A stretch of 64,000 bases of DNA from Elusimicrobiota bacterium (lineage in GTDB: Bacteria; Elusimicrobiota; Elusimicrobia; UBA1565): the NCBI GenBank assembly GCA_016212885.1, contig JACRDO010000121.1, positions 1-64,000 on the forward strand, given 5' to 3'. Of the stretch, positions 38,025 through 47,080 are shown piece after piece; the first letter of the stretch is position 1; each line of letters opens with the position of its first letter. Below the pieces are notes generated by a model. That model did no database searches. It was given only the letters and a program-made list of their open reading frames with translations, and was not told the DNA's origin. A program made the translations under genes and the position numbers.

Positions 38025-39413
38025 ATGGCCTTCCTCCTCATCGTAGACGACGACGCGGACCTGCGGACGTCGCTTTCCCGCTACCTCGCGGCCAAGGGCC
38101 ATTCCGTCTCGCAGGCCCCGGACGCGGCCGCGGCGCTGGCCTCGGTCGAGACCCAGCCGGTCGAGCTCGTATTCCTGGACCTGAGCCTGCCGGACGCGGA
38201 CGGCCTGAAGGTCCTCGAAGACATCCGGCGGGCCGAGCCGGGGATCCCGGTCCTGATATTGACCGGGAACACGGAGGTCTCGACCGCTGTCAAAGCCATG
38301 AAGCTCGGGGCGAGCGACTACTTGCTCAAGCCCTTCAGCAACGAGGATCTGTCCGTCCATCTGGAGCGGGCGCTCCGGGAGCGGCAGCTGGAGCGCGAGG
38401 TGGTCCGCCTGCGCGAACGCCTGACGCACCAAGCGGGCGCGGCCCTGCTCTGCGGGAGCCCGGCGATGCGCGCGGTCTATGAAGCCGTGGACCGGGTCGC
38501 GCCCACGGACCTCACCGTCGTGCTGCAGGGAGAATCCGGGTGCGGCAAGGAGGTCGTCGCGCGGCTGCTCCATGAGAAGAGCCCGCGGCGGGAGGGGCCC
38601 TTCCTTGCCGTGGACTCGGGCGCCCTGCCGGAGGCGCTCGTGGAGAGCGAACTGTTCGGCTACGAGAAGGGCGCCTTCACCGGGGCGGACCGCCCGAAGC
38701 TCGGGCAGTTTGAGCTCGCCGCGGGGGGGACGATATTCCTGGACGAGGTGGCGAACCTGCCGCTGGAGGCGCAGGGGAAGCTGCTGCGCGTCCTGCAGGA
38801 GCGGCGCATCCGCCGCCTGGGGGGCAAGAAGGACGTGCCGGTGGACGTGCGCGTCGTCGCGGCCACGAACCGGGACCTGGGCGCCGAGGTGCGGGCCAAG
38901 CGCTTCCGCGAGGACCTCTTCCACCGTTTGGACCAATTCACGCTGAACCTGCCCTCCATGCGTGAGCGCCGTGAGGACATCGAGCCTCTCGCGCGCCATT
39001 TCCTGCGCGAGGCCAACCGCCAGCTGGGCCGCCGGGTGGCGGGCTTCAGCGCGCAGGCCCTCGCCTGCCTGCGCCGCCGCGGCTGGCCCGGCAACGTGCG
39101 GGAGATCCAGAACGTCGTGACGCGCGCCGCTCTTCTCGCCTCTGAGCGCATCGGCGTCGAGCACCTCGCCGCGGAAGGGGGGGGAACTGAAGCTCCCAGG
39201 CGGGAGCCTGTCCGCCGCGTCCCTCCCGCAAGCCTTTCGCTGAAGAAAGCTTCCCGGCGGGCCGCGGGCGAGGCTGAGAAGAAGGTCATCCTTGAAGCCC
39301 TCGCTCTCACCGCGAGCAACAAGGCCCGCGCCGCGCGCCTGCTTGGTATCGACCGCAAATCCCTCTACGCGAAGCTCCGAAAGTACAGGCTCAAGCCTCC
39401 GACAAAACTGTAG
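38025..39413 (+). CDS. NtrC-family sigma-54-dependent response regulator
   Basis: 462 residues. The receiver domain has acidic DDD near residue 9 and phospho-acceptor Asp52 (FLDLSLPDADG). The AAA+ domain has Walker A GESGCGKE (about 169), the sigma-54-contacting loop GAFTGA (216-221) and Walker B IFLDEV, all intact. The C-terminus is a Fis-type helix-turn-helix (NKARAARLLGIDRKSLYAKL). GAGG lies 6 nt upstream of the ATG. It needs a sigma-54 partner, which is encoded two genes upstream, and a candidate target promoter lies immediately downstream at 39497. Confidence 0.96.
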   Translation: MAFLLIVDDDADLRTSLSRYLAAKGHSVSQAPDAAAALASVETQPVELVFLDLSLPDADGLKVLEDIRRAEPGIPVLILTGNTEVSTAVKAMKLGASDYLLKPFSNEDLSVHLERALRERQLEREVVRLRERLTHQAGAALLCGSPAMRAVYEAVDRVAPTDLTVVLQGESGCGKEVVARLLHEKSPRREGPFLAVDSGALPEALVESELFGYEKGAFTGADRPKLGQFELAAGGTIFLDEVANLPLEAQGKLLRVLQERRIRRLGGKKDVPVDVRVVAATNRDLGAEVRAKRFREDLFHRLDQFTLNLPSMRERREDIEPLARHFLREANRQLGRRVAGFSAQALACLRRRGWPGNVREIQNVVTRAALLASERIGVEHLAAEGGGTEAPRREPVRRVPPASLSLKKASRRAAGEAEKKVILEALALTASNKARAARLLGIDRKSLYAKLRKYRLKPPTKL

Positions 39414-39437
39414 AAAACAGTCTACATAAGTGTAGAC
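39409..39437 (+). promoter_or_regulatory. Inverted-repeat cluster, probable enhancer for the NtrC-type activator
   Basis: GTCTACA (39420-39426), 4-nt spacer, TGTAGAC (39431-39437) is a perfect 7-bp inverted repeat. A further TGTAGA at 39409-39414 makes a second, overlapping dyad with TCTACA. It lies 60-90 bp upstream of the -24/-12 promoter, the usual enhancer distance, and next to the activator gene. The first half-site overlaps the activator's stop codon. Confidence 0.6.
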
Positions 39438-39496
39438 ATTATTCAACACACACGTCTGTATTATTTGATAGATTATTATATTTGCATGTTATTTTG

Positions 39497-39513
39497 TTGG
39501 CAACATAATTGCA
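39497..39513 (+). promoter_or_regulatory. Sigma-54 type -24/-12 promoter
   Basis: TTGGCAACATAATTGCA matches the sigma-54 consensus TTGGCAC-N5-TTGCA with correct spacing between GG (39499-39500) and GC (39511-39512). One mismatch (A for C). The predicted start is near 39523, about 125 nt before the ATG at 39648. The region is strikingly AT-rich against its surroundings. Confidence 0.75.
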
Positions 39514-39593
39514 GTAATGATAAGTAGAATGGTTCATGTTCTTGACATCAAATTTGGCGGAATTGCCGTTATGCTAATGGCTCTAGGATGGGC

Positions 39594-39612
39594 GGCGGGA
39601 CTCCCTCCCGCC
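39594..39612 (+). other. Hairpin in the 5' leader of the coiled-coil kinase gene
   Basis: GGCGGGA (39594-39600) and TCCCGCC (39606-39612) form a perfect 7-bp stem with a 5-nt loop, 35 nt before the chosen start. It lies downstream of the sigma-54 promoter and could influence translation or mRNA stability. Confidence 0.45.
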
Positions 39613-39647
39613 GGTACGTGGAAAGAAACGACGGCGGAGGCCGCGAT

Positions 39648-42600
39648 ATGAACCCATGGGATGAAGAAGCTTTCAAAGAAGTGACCGATGTGGAGGCGGC
39701 ACGGCTCGCGCTGCGCGGAGCCGTGGCCACCATCCGCGACCTCCAGGGACTCAACGTCAATCTCAAGGGCAGCCTGCAGGAAGCCGCCAACAGGGAGAAG
39801 GCGGCGAAGGCTGAGATTGCGGAGTTCAGCAAGCAGATCGAGACGTGGGAGGAAGAGGGGAAGCGCTGGGAGGCCGAGCGCAGGGATGTCCTGCTCAACG
39901 AGGCTAAGATCCGCGAGCGCATCCGGCTGGAGGTGCTCGAGGAGGAGCGCGGCAATTTCGCGCGCGAACGCGAGCGGCAGAACGTGGAGATTTCCCGCCT
40001 GGCCGCGCAGGTCGAGGAGTGGCGGAAGGTCCACAAGAGCAAGGAGGCCCAATGGACCGGGCTGGAGCGCATCCTCGAGCAGCGCGAAGCCGAGTTGATC
40101 GCAGCCCAGCGGGAGAAGGTCGAGCTCGTCAACCGGTTCCACCGCGACGCCGAGATGGTCGGCCGCCTGCGCCAGCAGCGGGACAAGGAGATCGTCGACA
40201 CGGTCCACACCCGCGAGAAGGAGACCGAGGCGAAGGAGCGCGAGATCGCGGAGCTGCGGAGCAAGAACGAGGATCTCGCCCGCACCCTCGCGGCTTCGGC
40301 CCAGGATTTCGAGCTGCGCCTCAAGGCGGGAGAGGAGAGGCTCGCCAAGGCCTACGCCGACAAGGAGCTGGCCCTCCAGGAGAAGTACTCCAAGCGGGAG
40401 GCCGAGCTGCAGGGGGCCTGGTCCGAGCTCGAGAACGGGCTCTGGCAGAGGGCGAAGGAGGCGCGGGAGAGGCTCGACGCGACGTCGCAGAAGCAGTTCG
40501 AGGAGCGCGCGCGGGCGCTCGCGGACCGCTCGAAGGAGATCGAAGGCATCCTGGAGCGCCGCAAGGCCGAAGTCGAAGAGGATTTCCAGAAGCGCGTCGG
40601 CGAAGCGGAGAGGCGCTGCGCGGCCCTGGAGCGCAGGCTCCTGGAGGAGCACGCCCGCAAGGAGGCGGAGCAGATCAAGCGCGCCGAAGATATGATCGCG
40701 AGGGAGAAGGCCGCCCTCGGCGAGCAAGCCAAGATTCGCTCAGAGGCCGCCTCGGCGGAGCTTGGCGCGCGGACCGAGGAGCTGCGGCTCAAGGAGGAGG
40801 CGCTCGGGCAGGAGATGGCGCGCTTGCGCTCGGAAACCGAAGCAGAGTTCTCCGTGCGGGAGGCGCGCCTGCGTACCGAGCTCAGGGAGAAGGAGACGGC
40901 GCTCGAAGAGGCCTTCCAAAAGCGGCACGTCGAGCTGCAGGAGGGCTTCCTCGCCAAGGAGAACGGGCTGCGCGACGAGTGGACCCGCCGCAAGGTCGGT
41001 CTGCTCGAGGAGCAGGAGAAGGCCGCCGCAGCCGAGCGCGCCTCGCTCTCGGCCCAGCTCGAGCAGAAGAGCCGCTCGCTGGAAGAGGCCTACGCGGCCA
41101 GGGTCGCGGAGCTGGAAGCCACGGAGAAGGCCGCGCAGGAGCAGTACCGCGTCTGGAAGGCCGCGGCCCAAGACGAGATGCTGCAGAAGGAGAGGAACCT
41201 CGATAAGCAGTGGTACCACCGGGAGCAGGAGCTCGTGCGCCGCTATGAGACGGCTCTGGAGCAGGAGCGGCGCGCGTCCGCGCTCGAGCTCGAGAAAACC
41301 CGGTCACAGTACGAGGCTCAGCTCAAGACCGCGGAGGTTGAGTTCTTCGGCCGCTCCGAAACCCAGCGCCTCGGCTACGAGCGCCTCGAGGGTGAGCTGG
41401 TCGAGGCGGGCGAGCGCCGCGAGGCGGGGCTCAGGGAGAAGGCCCAAGCCGAAGCCGCGGAGCTTCGCGAGCGGCAGAAAACCGCGCTCTGCGAACAGGA
41501 ACGGCATTTTGAAGGGGAGATGCTCCGCCGGGAGGCCGAGCGCGGCCTTGAAATGAAGGCGGTCCGGGAGCAGCATCAGTCGCAATTGCTCGCCCTCGAG
41601 GCTGCGCTCGGGGAGAAGGACATGGAGCTCCGCCGCCTGCGCGAGCTCGCGGAGGGCGCGGAGAAGGAGAAAGCCGCGGCCTGGGACCGGCTGAGGACGG
41701 CCGAGAGCCGCTGGGAGTCGGAGCGCCTGGCTTGGCAGGAAGGCGAGCGGGAGCGCGAGGCCCGGCGCGAGGAGAAGTACCTGTCCTTGGAGGGCAGGCT
41801 GCAGCAGCTCTGGGCGGAGAAGGAGTGGGAGTACCTCGCGCGCCACGAAGACGACCTGGCGGCCCAGGCCAAGCGCTACGCGGACGAGCTCCAGGCCATG
41901 GAGGCCGGCCGCCAGAAGGAGCGGGAGCGGCACGTCCAGGACCTCAACGCGGTCGAGGAAGGCCTGGCCGCCCGATTCGAGGAGTGGAAGAAGGTTGCGC
42001 TCGAGGCCGTCGATCGCGAGAAGCAGGAGTGGATGGAGCGCCAGCGCCGCGCCCTAATCCGCGAGCGCGAAACGCTCCAGGAACAGGCGAAAGCCCATCT
42101 GGACCAGCTCAACGCCGAGGCCTCGAGCCGCGAAGCCGAGCTGGCCAAGCGGCGGGAAGCCCTCGAGCTGCGCTTCCGGCGCTCGGAGGAGGAGGCGGCC
42201 GGCGCCTGGCGCGAGCGCGAGAAGGCGCTCGTCGCAGAGATGCAGGAGCGCCTCGCCAAAGAGCGGGAGGCCTTGGACGCCCTCTACGCGGGACGGGAGG
42301 AGACGCTCAACGCAAACTACCTCGCGCTGGAGCGGGAGCTCAAGAACGCCGCGGCCCAGAGGGCGCAGCTCATCGAGGAGGAGGCCGGCCGGAGGCTGGC
42401 GGAGGCGGCCGCTGAGCAGCAGGAGGCCTTCCGGGAGAAGGCCGCCCGCATGGAGCGGGAGTCGGAGCAGAAGCGGGCCGCGGAGCTGGACGCTCTGCGC
42501 GCCTCCCTGCAGGAGGAATACGGCCGCAGGCGGCTCGAGCTCGAGAAGCGGCAGGCGCAGCTCGAGAGGGAGATGCGGGAGAAGGAGGCCCGGCTCGACC

Positions 42601-45600
42601 ACGCGCATCTGGAGCACGATCAGGCGCTCGAGACGCAGTGGAAGCTGCGCGAGGCGGAGCTGATGGGCAAGGTCGCCGAAGAGCGCGAGGCCTACCGCGC
42701 CAGGATCAAGATGGAGACCGAGCGGCTCGAGGCCGAGGCCCGGGAGGAGACCGGGAAGGCCGTCGAGCGGGCCCGGCAGGAGATAGACCGGGCGAACGCC
42801 GAGTGGGTCGAGCGCAAGCGCCAGGACCTGGCCGAGGAGCAGGAGCGGCTCCAGGGGGAGCACCGCAACGCCATGGCTTCGGCCGAGGCCGAGAAGCTGG
42901 CTCGGGAGAAGGACATCGAGGCCCGCCGGTCCCAACTGGAGGAATACTATAAGTCCCGCGAGGAGGCTCTCCTGGCCGAACTGCGCGAGCGGGAGCGCCG
43001 CTATGTCGAGCAGGCGCAGGGCGAGCAGACCCAGTCGCGCGCGGCCTTAGACCGGCTTTACCGGGAGCGCGAGGAGACCCTGCAAAAGAACTACCTGCAG
43101 CTGGAGGCCGAGCTGAAGGCCAACTGGGCCCAGAAGGAAGAGCTGTCGAAGCGCGAGGTCGAAGCGCGCCTCGCTCAGGAGCTGAAATCATTCTCCGAGA
43201 GGATGGCCCAGAGGGAGCAGCAGTGGAACCAGGAGGCGCGCCTGAAGCTGCAGGCCGTCATGGAGAAGGAGCGCGCCGGACTGCAGGTGGAATTCAGCCG
43301 GCGCCAGATGGAGCTAGAGCAGACCCGCCTGGCGCTCGAAGCCGAGCGCAAGGAAGTGGAGGCCGGGCTGGAGAAGACCCTTCAGAGCCGCCGCGCGGTG
43401 CTGGAGGCGGAGTTCCGCGGCCGGGAGACCGCGGCCGAGACGCACAGGGCCGAGGAGGACGAGAAGCTCGAGCACCGGCGCCAGCAGGTGGAGCGCGAGC
43501 GCGCCGAAGCCGAGCGCCTGATGGAGAGCCGCCGGCGCGAGATTGAGGCCCTGGCGCGCCAGCAGGAGCATGCCCTCTCGGAGGAGCAGGCCCGGCTGGA
43601 GGAGGAGTTCGAGGCCCGGCGCCGCGCCGCGGAGGCCGAGCGCGCCCAGATGGAGAAGGTCTATATCGAACGAAACGCCTACTTGGCGCAAGCGTACGGC
43701 GAGAAGGAGAAGGAGCTCAAGGCCGCCTACGCGCGCAAGGAGGCCGAGCTGGCCGCGGCCGTCGAGCGCGAGCGCAAATCCTCGGAGAACCGCCGGCACC
43801 AGGCGGAGCAGGCCGAGGCCGCCCGGCAGGCCGAGCATGTGCGGAAGATGCAGGAGCTGGAAGCGGCCGCGGCCGCGGCCGTGGAGCAGGAGAAGGCGCG
43901 GCTCGCGTCGGAGCGGAAGGCTTTGGACGGCGAGTGGATGAAGGTGCGCCAGGCTCTCGGCCGCGAACGGGCTGGCCTCGAGAAGGATATCCGCTCGATG
44001 GAGGAGAATTTGAAGGACGCCTATGTCCGGCGCCAGCGCGAGCTCGAGGAGGAGGCCGCGCGCCAGGACGCGGCGAAAGAGAGGAATTTCAAGGAGCTCG
44101 AGGCCGGGCTTGAGAGCGAGAAGGCGGACATCGGGCGCGAACGCAAGGCGCTCGAGGAGCGCCGCGGGGAGCTGGAGCGCGCGTTCCGGGACAAAGAATC
44201 GGAGTTCCAGAGGCGGTTCGTGCGCCAGCAGCAGGATCTGGAGGAAGCCTGGAAGGCCCGGGAGCTGGAGCTGCTCGCCTTGGTCGGGGAGACGCGCGAG
44301 AAGAGCCGCCTGGAGCTGCAGAGCGACTCCGAGCAGCTGCACCGCGCTATGCGCGAGCAGGTCGCGCGCCAGGAGGCCCGCCTGGCCGAGGAGAAGAAAG
44401 CCCTTGAGGAGCAATTCCGCCGCCGCGAGGATGACCTCAAGGCGGAGATCCACCGCGAGGAAGCCGACCGGTTCGCGCGCGAGTTGAGGGCGCGGGAGGC
44501 CGATATCGAGCGCAGGACGCGGGAGCGGATGCGCGGGCTAGAACGGGCGGCGGAAAAGGGCCTGGAGGAGCGCCGGGCCGAGCTCGATCGCCGGGCCGAG
44601 GCCGAGCTGGCCGGCGAGCGGGCGGCGGTGCGCGAGAGCGAGACGGCGCGCCTGCGCGTCCAGTTGGAGGAGGAGTACGAGCGGCGCCGCGCGGAAATGG
44701 AGCGGCAGGCCCAGTCGCGGCTGGAGCAGTCCGTGCGCGCCCAGAGCGAGGCCATGCAGTCGCAGCAGCAGGCCCGCTCGACGCTCTTAGACCGGCGCGA
44801 GGAGGAGCTCAAGGGCCGGCTGAAGGAGCTTTCGGAGCGCGAGTCGGAGATCGCCAGGCGCCGGGCCGAGATCGAGGAGCTCCTGAAAGGGGGCGACGAG
44901 CAGCTCATGGCCCGCTTGACCCGGGAGACGGATTCGCTGGCCAAGCTGAAGGCCCAGCTCGAGGAGGAGTTCGGCAGGAAGCAGGCCGAGCTCGAACAGT
45001 CGCACGCGGAGCGCGAGAAGGCCCTGGAAGAGGGCCGGCGGACCCTCTCCGGCGCCCGCGAGGAGGTCCTGCGCAAGGAGGGCGAGGTCCGCGAGCTCAG
45101 GGACCGGCTGCTGGCGTCCTTCGCGCAGGAGCCGGAGACCGGGCGGCTGCCGCAGGTGGCCTTCGAGGCCGAGCTCAACGACCTGGTCTTCGGCATCGCC
45201 CACCAGATCCGCAACCCGCTCGGGATCATCCGGAGCCTCGCGGAGGACAGGATCGAGAGGCTCTGGGTCGCGCCCGCGGAGCGGCGGGCCATGGAAGCGA
45301 TCCTGCGCTCGATCGGGAACCTCAAGGAGCGCATCGAGCAGCTCGTGGACTTCACCCAGCCGCTGCGGCTGAAGACGACGAAGCTCGACCCCAGGCTCTT
45401 CGTGGAGCGCTCTCTCGCGGAGATCGAGCCGCAGTGCCGCCAGAAGGGCATCCAGGTGGTCCATCGCATCGGAACGCGCATGCCGGTGCTGAAGGCCGAC
45501 GCGACGCGCCTGCGGGAGGCCATGCTCAACCTGCTCATCAACGCCGTCGAGGCGATGCCGCAGGGCGGCACGCTGACGCTCACGGCCCGCTTGGACGAAA

Positions 45601-45824
45601 TCGAGAAGGCCGTGCGCATAGAAGTCGAGGATACGGGCGGCGGCATCGCTCCGGAGCACCTCAAGGACGTGGGCCGGCCGTTCTTCACGATGAGGCCGGG
45701 CGGGATCGGGCTTGGGTTCGCGATCTCCAAGCGCATCCTGAGCGCCCACGGCGGGACTCTGGAATTCGACAGCCGCCTCGGGGCCGGGAGCCGCGTGGTC
45801 GTAAAGCTCCCGGCCCGCGAGTAG
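39648..45824 (+). CDS. Giant coiled-coil histidine kinase (2058 aa)
   Basis: ATG 39648 is chosen because GGAGG lies 7 nt upstream; an in-frame ATG at 39588 precedes the leader hairpin. Residues about 25-1825 are a nearly unbroken Glu/Arg/Lys/Ala/Leu heptad-like coiled coil. It has recurring longer units containing REETL-x-x-N-Y-L-x-L-E-x-E-L-K. No signal peptide or membrane helix. The end is a complete kinase core: His1852 in GIAHQIRNPLG, N-box LLINAVEAM, G1 EDTGGGIAP, F FFTMRPG and G2 GIGLGFAISKRI. As one helix the rod would be roughly 270 nm long (0.15 nm per residue). A cytoskeletal, ruler or force-sensing role is speculation. The gene sits behind a sigma-54 promoter and next to a receiver protein. 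Confidence 0.9.
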   Translation: MNPWDEEAFKEVTDVEAARLALRGAVATIRDLQGLNVNLKGSLQEAANREKAAKAEIAEFSKQIETWEEEGKRWEAERRDVLLNEAKIRERIRLEVLEEERGNFARERERQNVEISRLAAQVEEWRKVHKSKEAQWTGLERILEQREAELIAAQREKVELVNRFHRDAEMVGRLRQQRDKEIVDTVHTREKETEAKEREIAELRSKNEDLARTLAASAQDFELRLKAGEERLAKAYADKELALQEKYSKREAELQGAWSELENGLWQRAKEARERLDATSQKQFEERARALADRSKEIEGILERRKAEVEEDFQKRVGEAERRCAALERRLLEEHARKEAEQIKRAEDMIAREKAALGEQAKIRSEAASAELGARTEELRLKEEALGQEMARLRSETEAEFSVREARLRTELREKETALEEAFQKRHVELQEGFLAKENGLRDEWTRRKVGLLEEQEKAAAAERASLSAQLEQKSRSLEEAYAARVAELEATEKAAQEQYRVWKAAAQDEMLQKERNLDKQWYHREQELVRRYETALEQERRASALELEKTRSQYEAQLKTAEVEFFGRSETQRLGYERLEGELVEAGERREAGLREKAQAEAAELRERQKTALCEQERHFEGEMLRREAERGLEMKAVREQHQSQLLALEAALGEKDMELRRLRELAEGAEKEKAAAWDRLRTAESRWESERLAWQEGEREREARREEKYLSLEGRLQQLWAEKEWEYLARHEDDLAAQAKRYADELQAMEAGRQKERERHVQDLNAVEEGLAARFEEWKKVALEAVDREKQEWMERQRRALIRERETLQEQAKAHLDQLNAEASSREAELAKRREALELRFRRSEEEAAGAWREREKALVAEMQERLAKEREALDALYAGREETLNANYLALERELKNAAAQRAQLIEEEAGRRLAEAAAEQQEAFREKAARMERESEQKRAAELDALRASLQEEYGRRRLELEKRQAQLEREMREKEARLDHAHLEHDQALETQWKLREAELMGKVAEEREAYRARIKMETERLEAEAREETGKAVERARQEIDRANAEWVERKRQDLAEEQERLQGEHRNAMASAEAEKLAREKDIEARRSQLEEYYKSREEALLAELRERERRYVEQAQGEQTQSRAALDRLYREREETLQKNYLQLEAELKANWAQKEELSKREVEARLAQELKSFSERMAQREQQWNQEARLKLQAVMEKERAGLQVEFSRRQMELEQTRLALEAERKEVEAGLEKTLQSRRAVLEAEFRGRETAAETHRAEEDEKLEHRRQQVERERAEAERLMESRRREIEALARQQEHALSEEQARLEEEFEARRRAAEAERAQMEKVYIERNAYLAQAYGEKEKELKAAYARKEAELAAAVERERKSSENRRHQAEQAEAARQAEHVRKMQELEAAAAAAVEQEKARLASERKALDGEWMKVRQALGRERAGLEKDIRSMEENLKDAYVRRQRELEEEAARQDAAKERNFKELEAGLESEKADIGRERKALEERRGELERAFRDKESEFQRRFVRQQQDLEEAWKARELELLALVGETREKSRLELQSDSEQLHRAMREQVARQEARLAEEKKALEEQFRRREDDLKAEIHREEADRFARELRAREADIERRTRERMRGLERAAEKGLEERRAELDRRAEAELAGERAAVRESETARLRVQLEEEYERRRAEMERQAQSRLEQSVRAQSEAMQSQQQARSTLLDRREEELKGRLKELSERESEIARRRAEIEELLKGGDEQLMARLTRETDSLAKLKAQLEEEFGRKQAELEQSHAEREKALEEGRRTLSGAREEVLRKEGEVRELRDRLLASFAQEPETGRLPQVAFEAELNDLVFGIAHQIRNPLGIIRSLAEDRIERLWVAPAERRAMEAILRSIGNLKERIEQLVDFTQPLRLKTTKLDPRLFVERSLAEIEPQCRQKGIQVVHRIGTRMPVLKADATRLREAMLNLLINAVEAMPQGGTLTLTARLDEIEKAVRIEVEDTGGGIAPEHLKDVGRPFFTMRPGGIGLGFAISKRILSAHGGTLEFDSRLGAGSRVVVKLPARE

Positions 45825-45840
45825 GGGAAAGGAGCGGGTT

Positions 45841-47076
45841 ATGGGACGAGTGCTGATCGTTGATGATGAGAGCGACATGCGGATGGCTCTCGCGAACGTG
45901 CTCGCGCGCCTCGGGCACGAGGTCGTCGAGGCGGGGGACGGGCCGGCTGCCTTGAAGGTCCTCGCGGAGCAAGGCGCGGACTTAGTCCTGCTGGACCTGC
46001 GTCTGCCGGGCATGGACGGGATCCAGATCCTGCGGCGCATCCGCGAGCGGGACGCCGAGACCCCGGTCATCATGGTGACCGGGTACGGCAGCGTCGAGTC
46101 GGCCATGCAGGTCCTGCAGCTCGGAGCGAGCCATTATCTGGCCAAGCCGTTCAGCAACAAGGAGCTGGCCGAGACCGTGGAGCGGGTGCTCAGCGCCCAG
46201 AAGGCCGCGGCGAGCGCCGGGGTGCTCGGGCGGCGGCTGGCGGAGAAGATCCACCCTACGGCGGCCGAAGGGGCGGCCCTGGTCCCGGTCCAAGCCCAGG
46301 CTCCTCTGCGGCCGGGCCCCTGGATGGGCCGGCTGTCAAAGTGGCTGCTCCTGCTGGGGGTCCTGGCCGCGGGAACTTTCCTCTGGCCCGACCTCCGCCA
46401 GGGCCTTCGCCGCGATTACGGGACCGCCTATTCGCATCCGGCGGCGCTCGTATGGCAGGGAGAGCGGCTCTGGGCAGCTGACTGGCTGACGCAGACCGTC
46501 TACCAGCAGGAATTGCGCGCCGGCCGGCTGAGCACGGTGCGCTCGACCCTCCTGGCTCGGACCCACATCACGGGCTTGGCGGTCTCTGCGGAGCACGTCT
46601 ACATCAGCGATTCCTGGGCGCGGGCGATCCAGAAGCGGAAGCTCGACGGCCGCCTGACCCTGGTGAAGTCGATCCCGAGCCCGGGGCCCCGGCCCGCGGG
46701 CTTGTTCTTCGACGGCCGCTATCTGTGGTCGAGCGACACGCTGTCCGGCCGCATCTACCAGCATGAGCTCGACGAGCAGCTGAGCGTGCTGGCGTCCTTC
46801 CCGGCCGCGGGGAAGGCGCCCATCGCCGTTTTCAAGGATGAAGGCTATCTGTGGTCGGCTGACGCGGATACGCGCGTGCTCTATCAGCACCGGCTCGACA
46901 ACCAGCTCCGGGTCATCGCCGTGTACTCCCTGCCGGAGCTCGACCGCGGCCTGCAGCAGCTCTCCTGCTTCGCTTTCCGCAATGGGGAGGTCTGGCTCGG
47001 GCGCGACGGAGTCGACTCCATGCTCCGCCGCCGGCTCGACGCCTTCCGCAAGCGTGAAACTCAGGTCTGGAGGTAA
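45841..47076 (+). CDS. Receiver domain fused through a TM helix to a beta-propeller-like domain
   Basis: 411 residues. The receiver (1-120) has DDE, phospho-acceptor Asp52 (LLDLRLPGMDG), conserved Thr in VTGYG and Lys in AKPFS. A linker leads to one transmembrane helix (about 165-182, WLLLLGVLAAGTFLW). Residues about 195-400 form repeated units (LVWQGERLWAADW, LFFDGRYLWSSD, VFKDEGYLWSAD, FRNGEVWLGRDG), each with an L-W-x-[SA]-D strand, as in six-bladed NHL/YncE-like propellers. The receiver is thus cytoplasmic and the propeller periplasmic. No DNA-binding output. It follows the coiled-coil kinase by 16 nt and is its likely partner. Signalling across the membrane from a receiver would be unusual. 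Confidence 0.88.
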   Translation: MGRVLIVDDESDMRMALANVLARLGHEVVEAGDGPAALKVLAEQGADLVLLDLRLPGMDGIQILRRIRERDAETPVIMVTGYGSVESAMQVLQLGASHYLAKPFSNKELAETVERVLSAQKAAASAGVLGRRLAEKIHPTAAEGAALVPVQAQAPLRPGPWMGRLSKWLLLLGVLAAGTFLWPDLRQGLRRDYGTAYSHPAALVWQGERLWAADWLTQTVYQQELRAGRLSTVRSTLLARTHITGLAVSAEHVYISDSWARAIQKRKLDGRLTLVKSIPSPGPRPAGLFFDGRYLWSSDTLSGRIYQHELDEQLSVLASFPAAGKAPIAVFKDEGYLWSADADTRVLYQHRLDNQLRVIAVYSLPELDRGLQQLSCFAFRNGEVWLGRDGVDSMLRRRLDAFRKRETQVWR

Positions 47077-47080
47077 TGCG

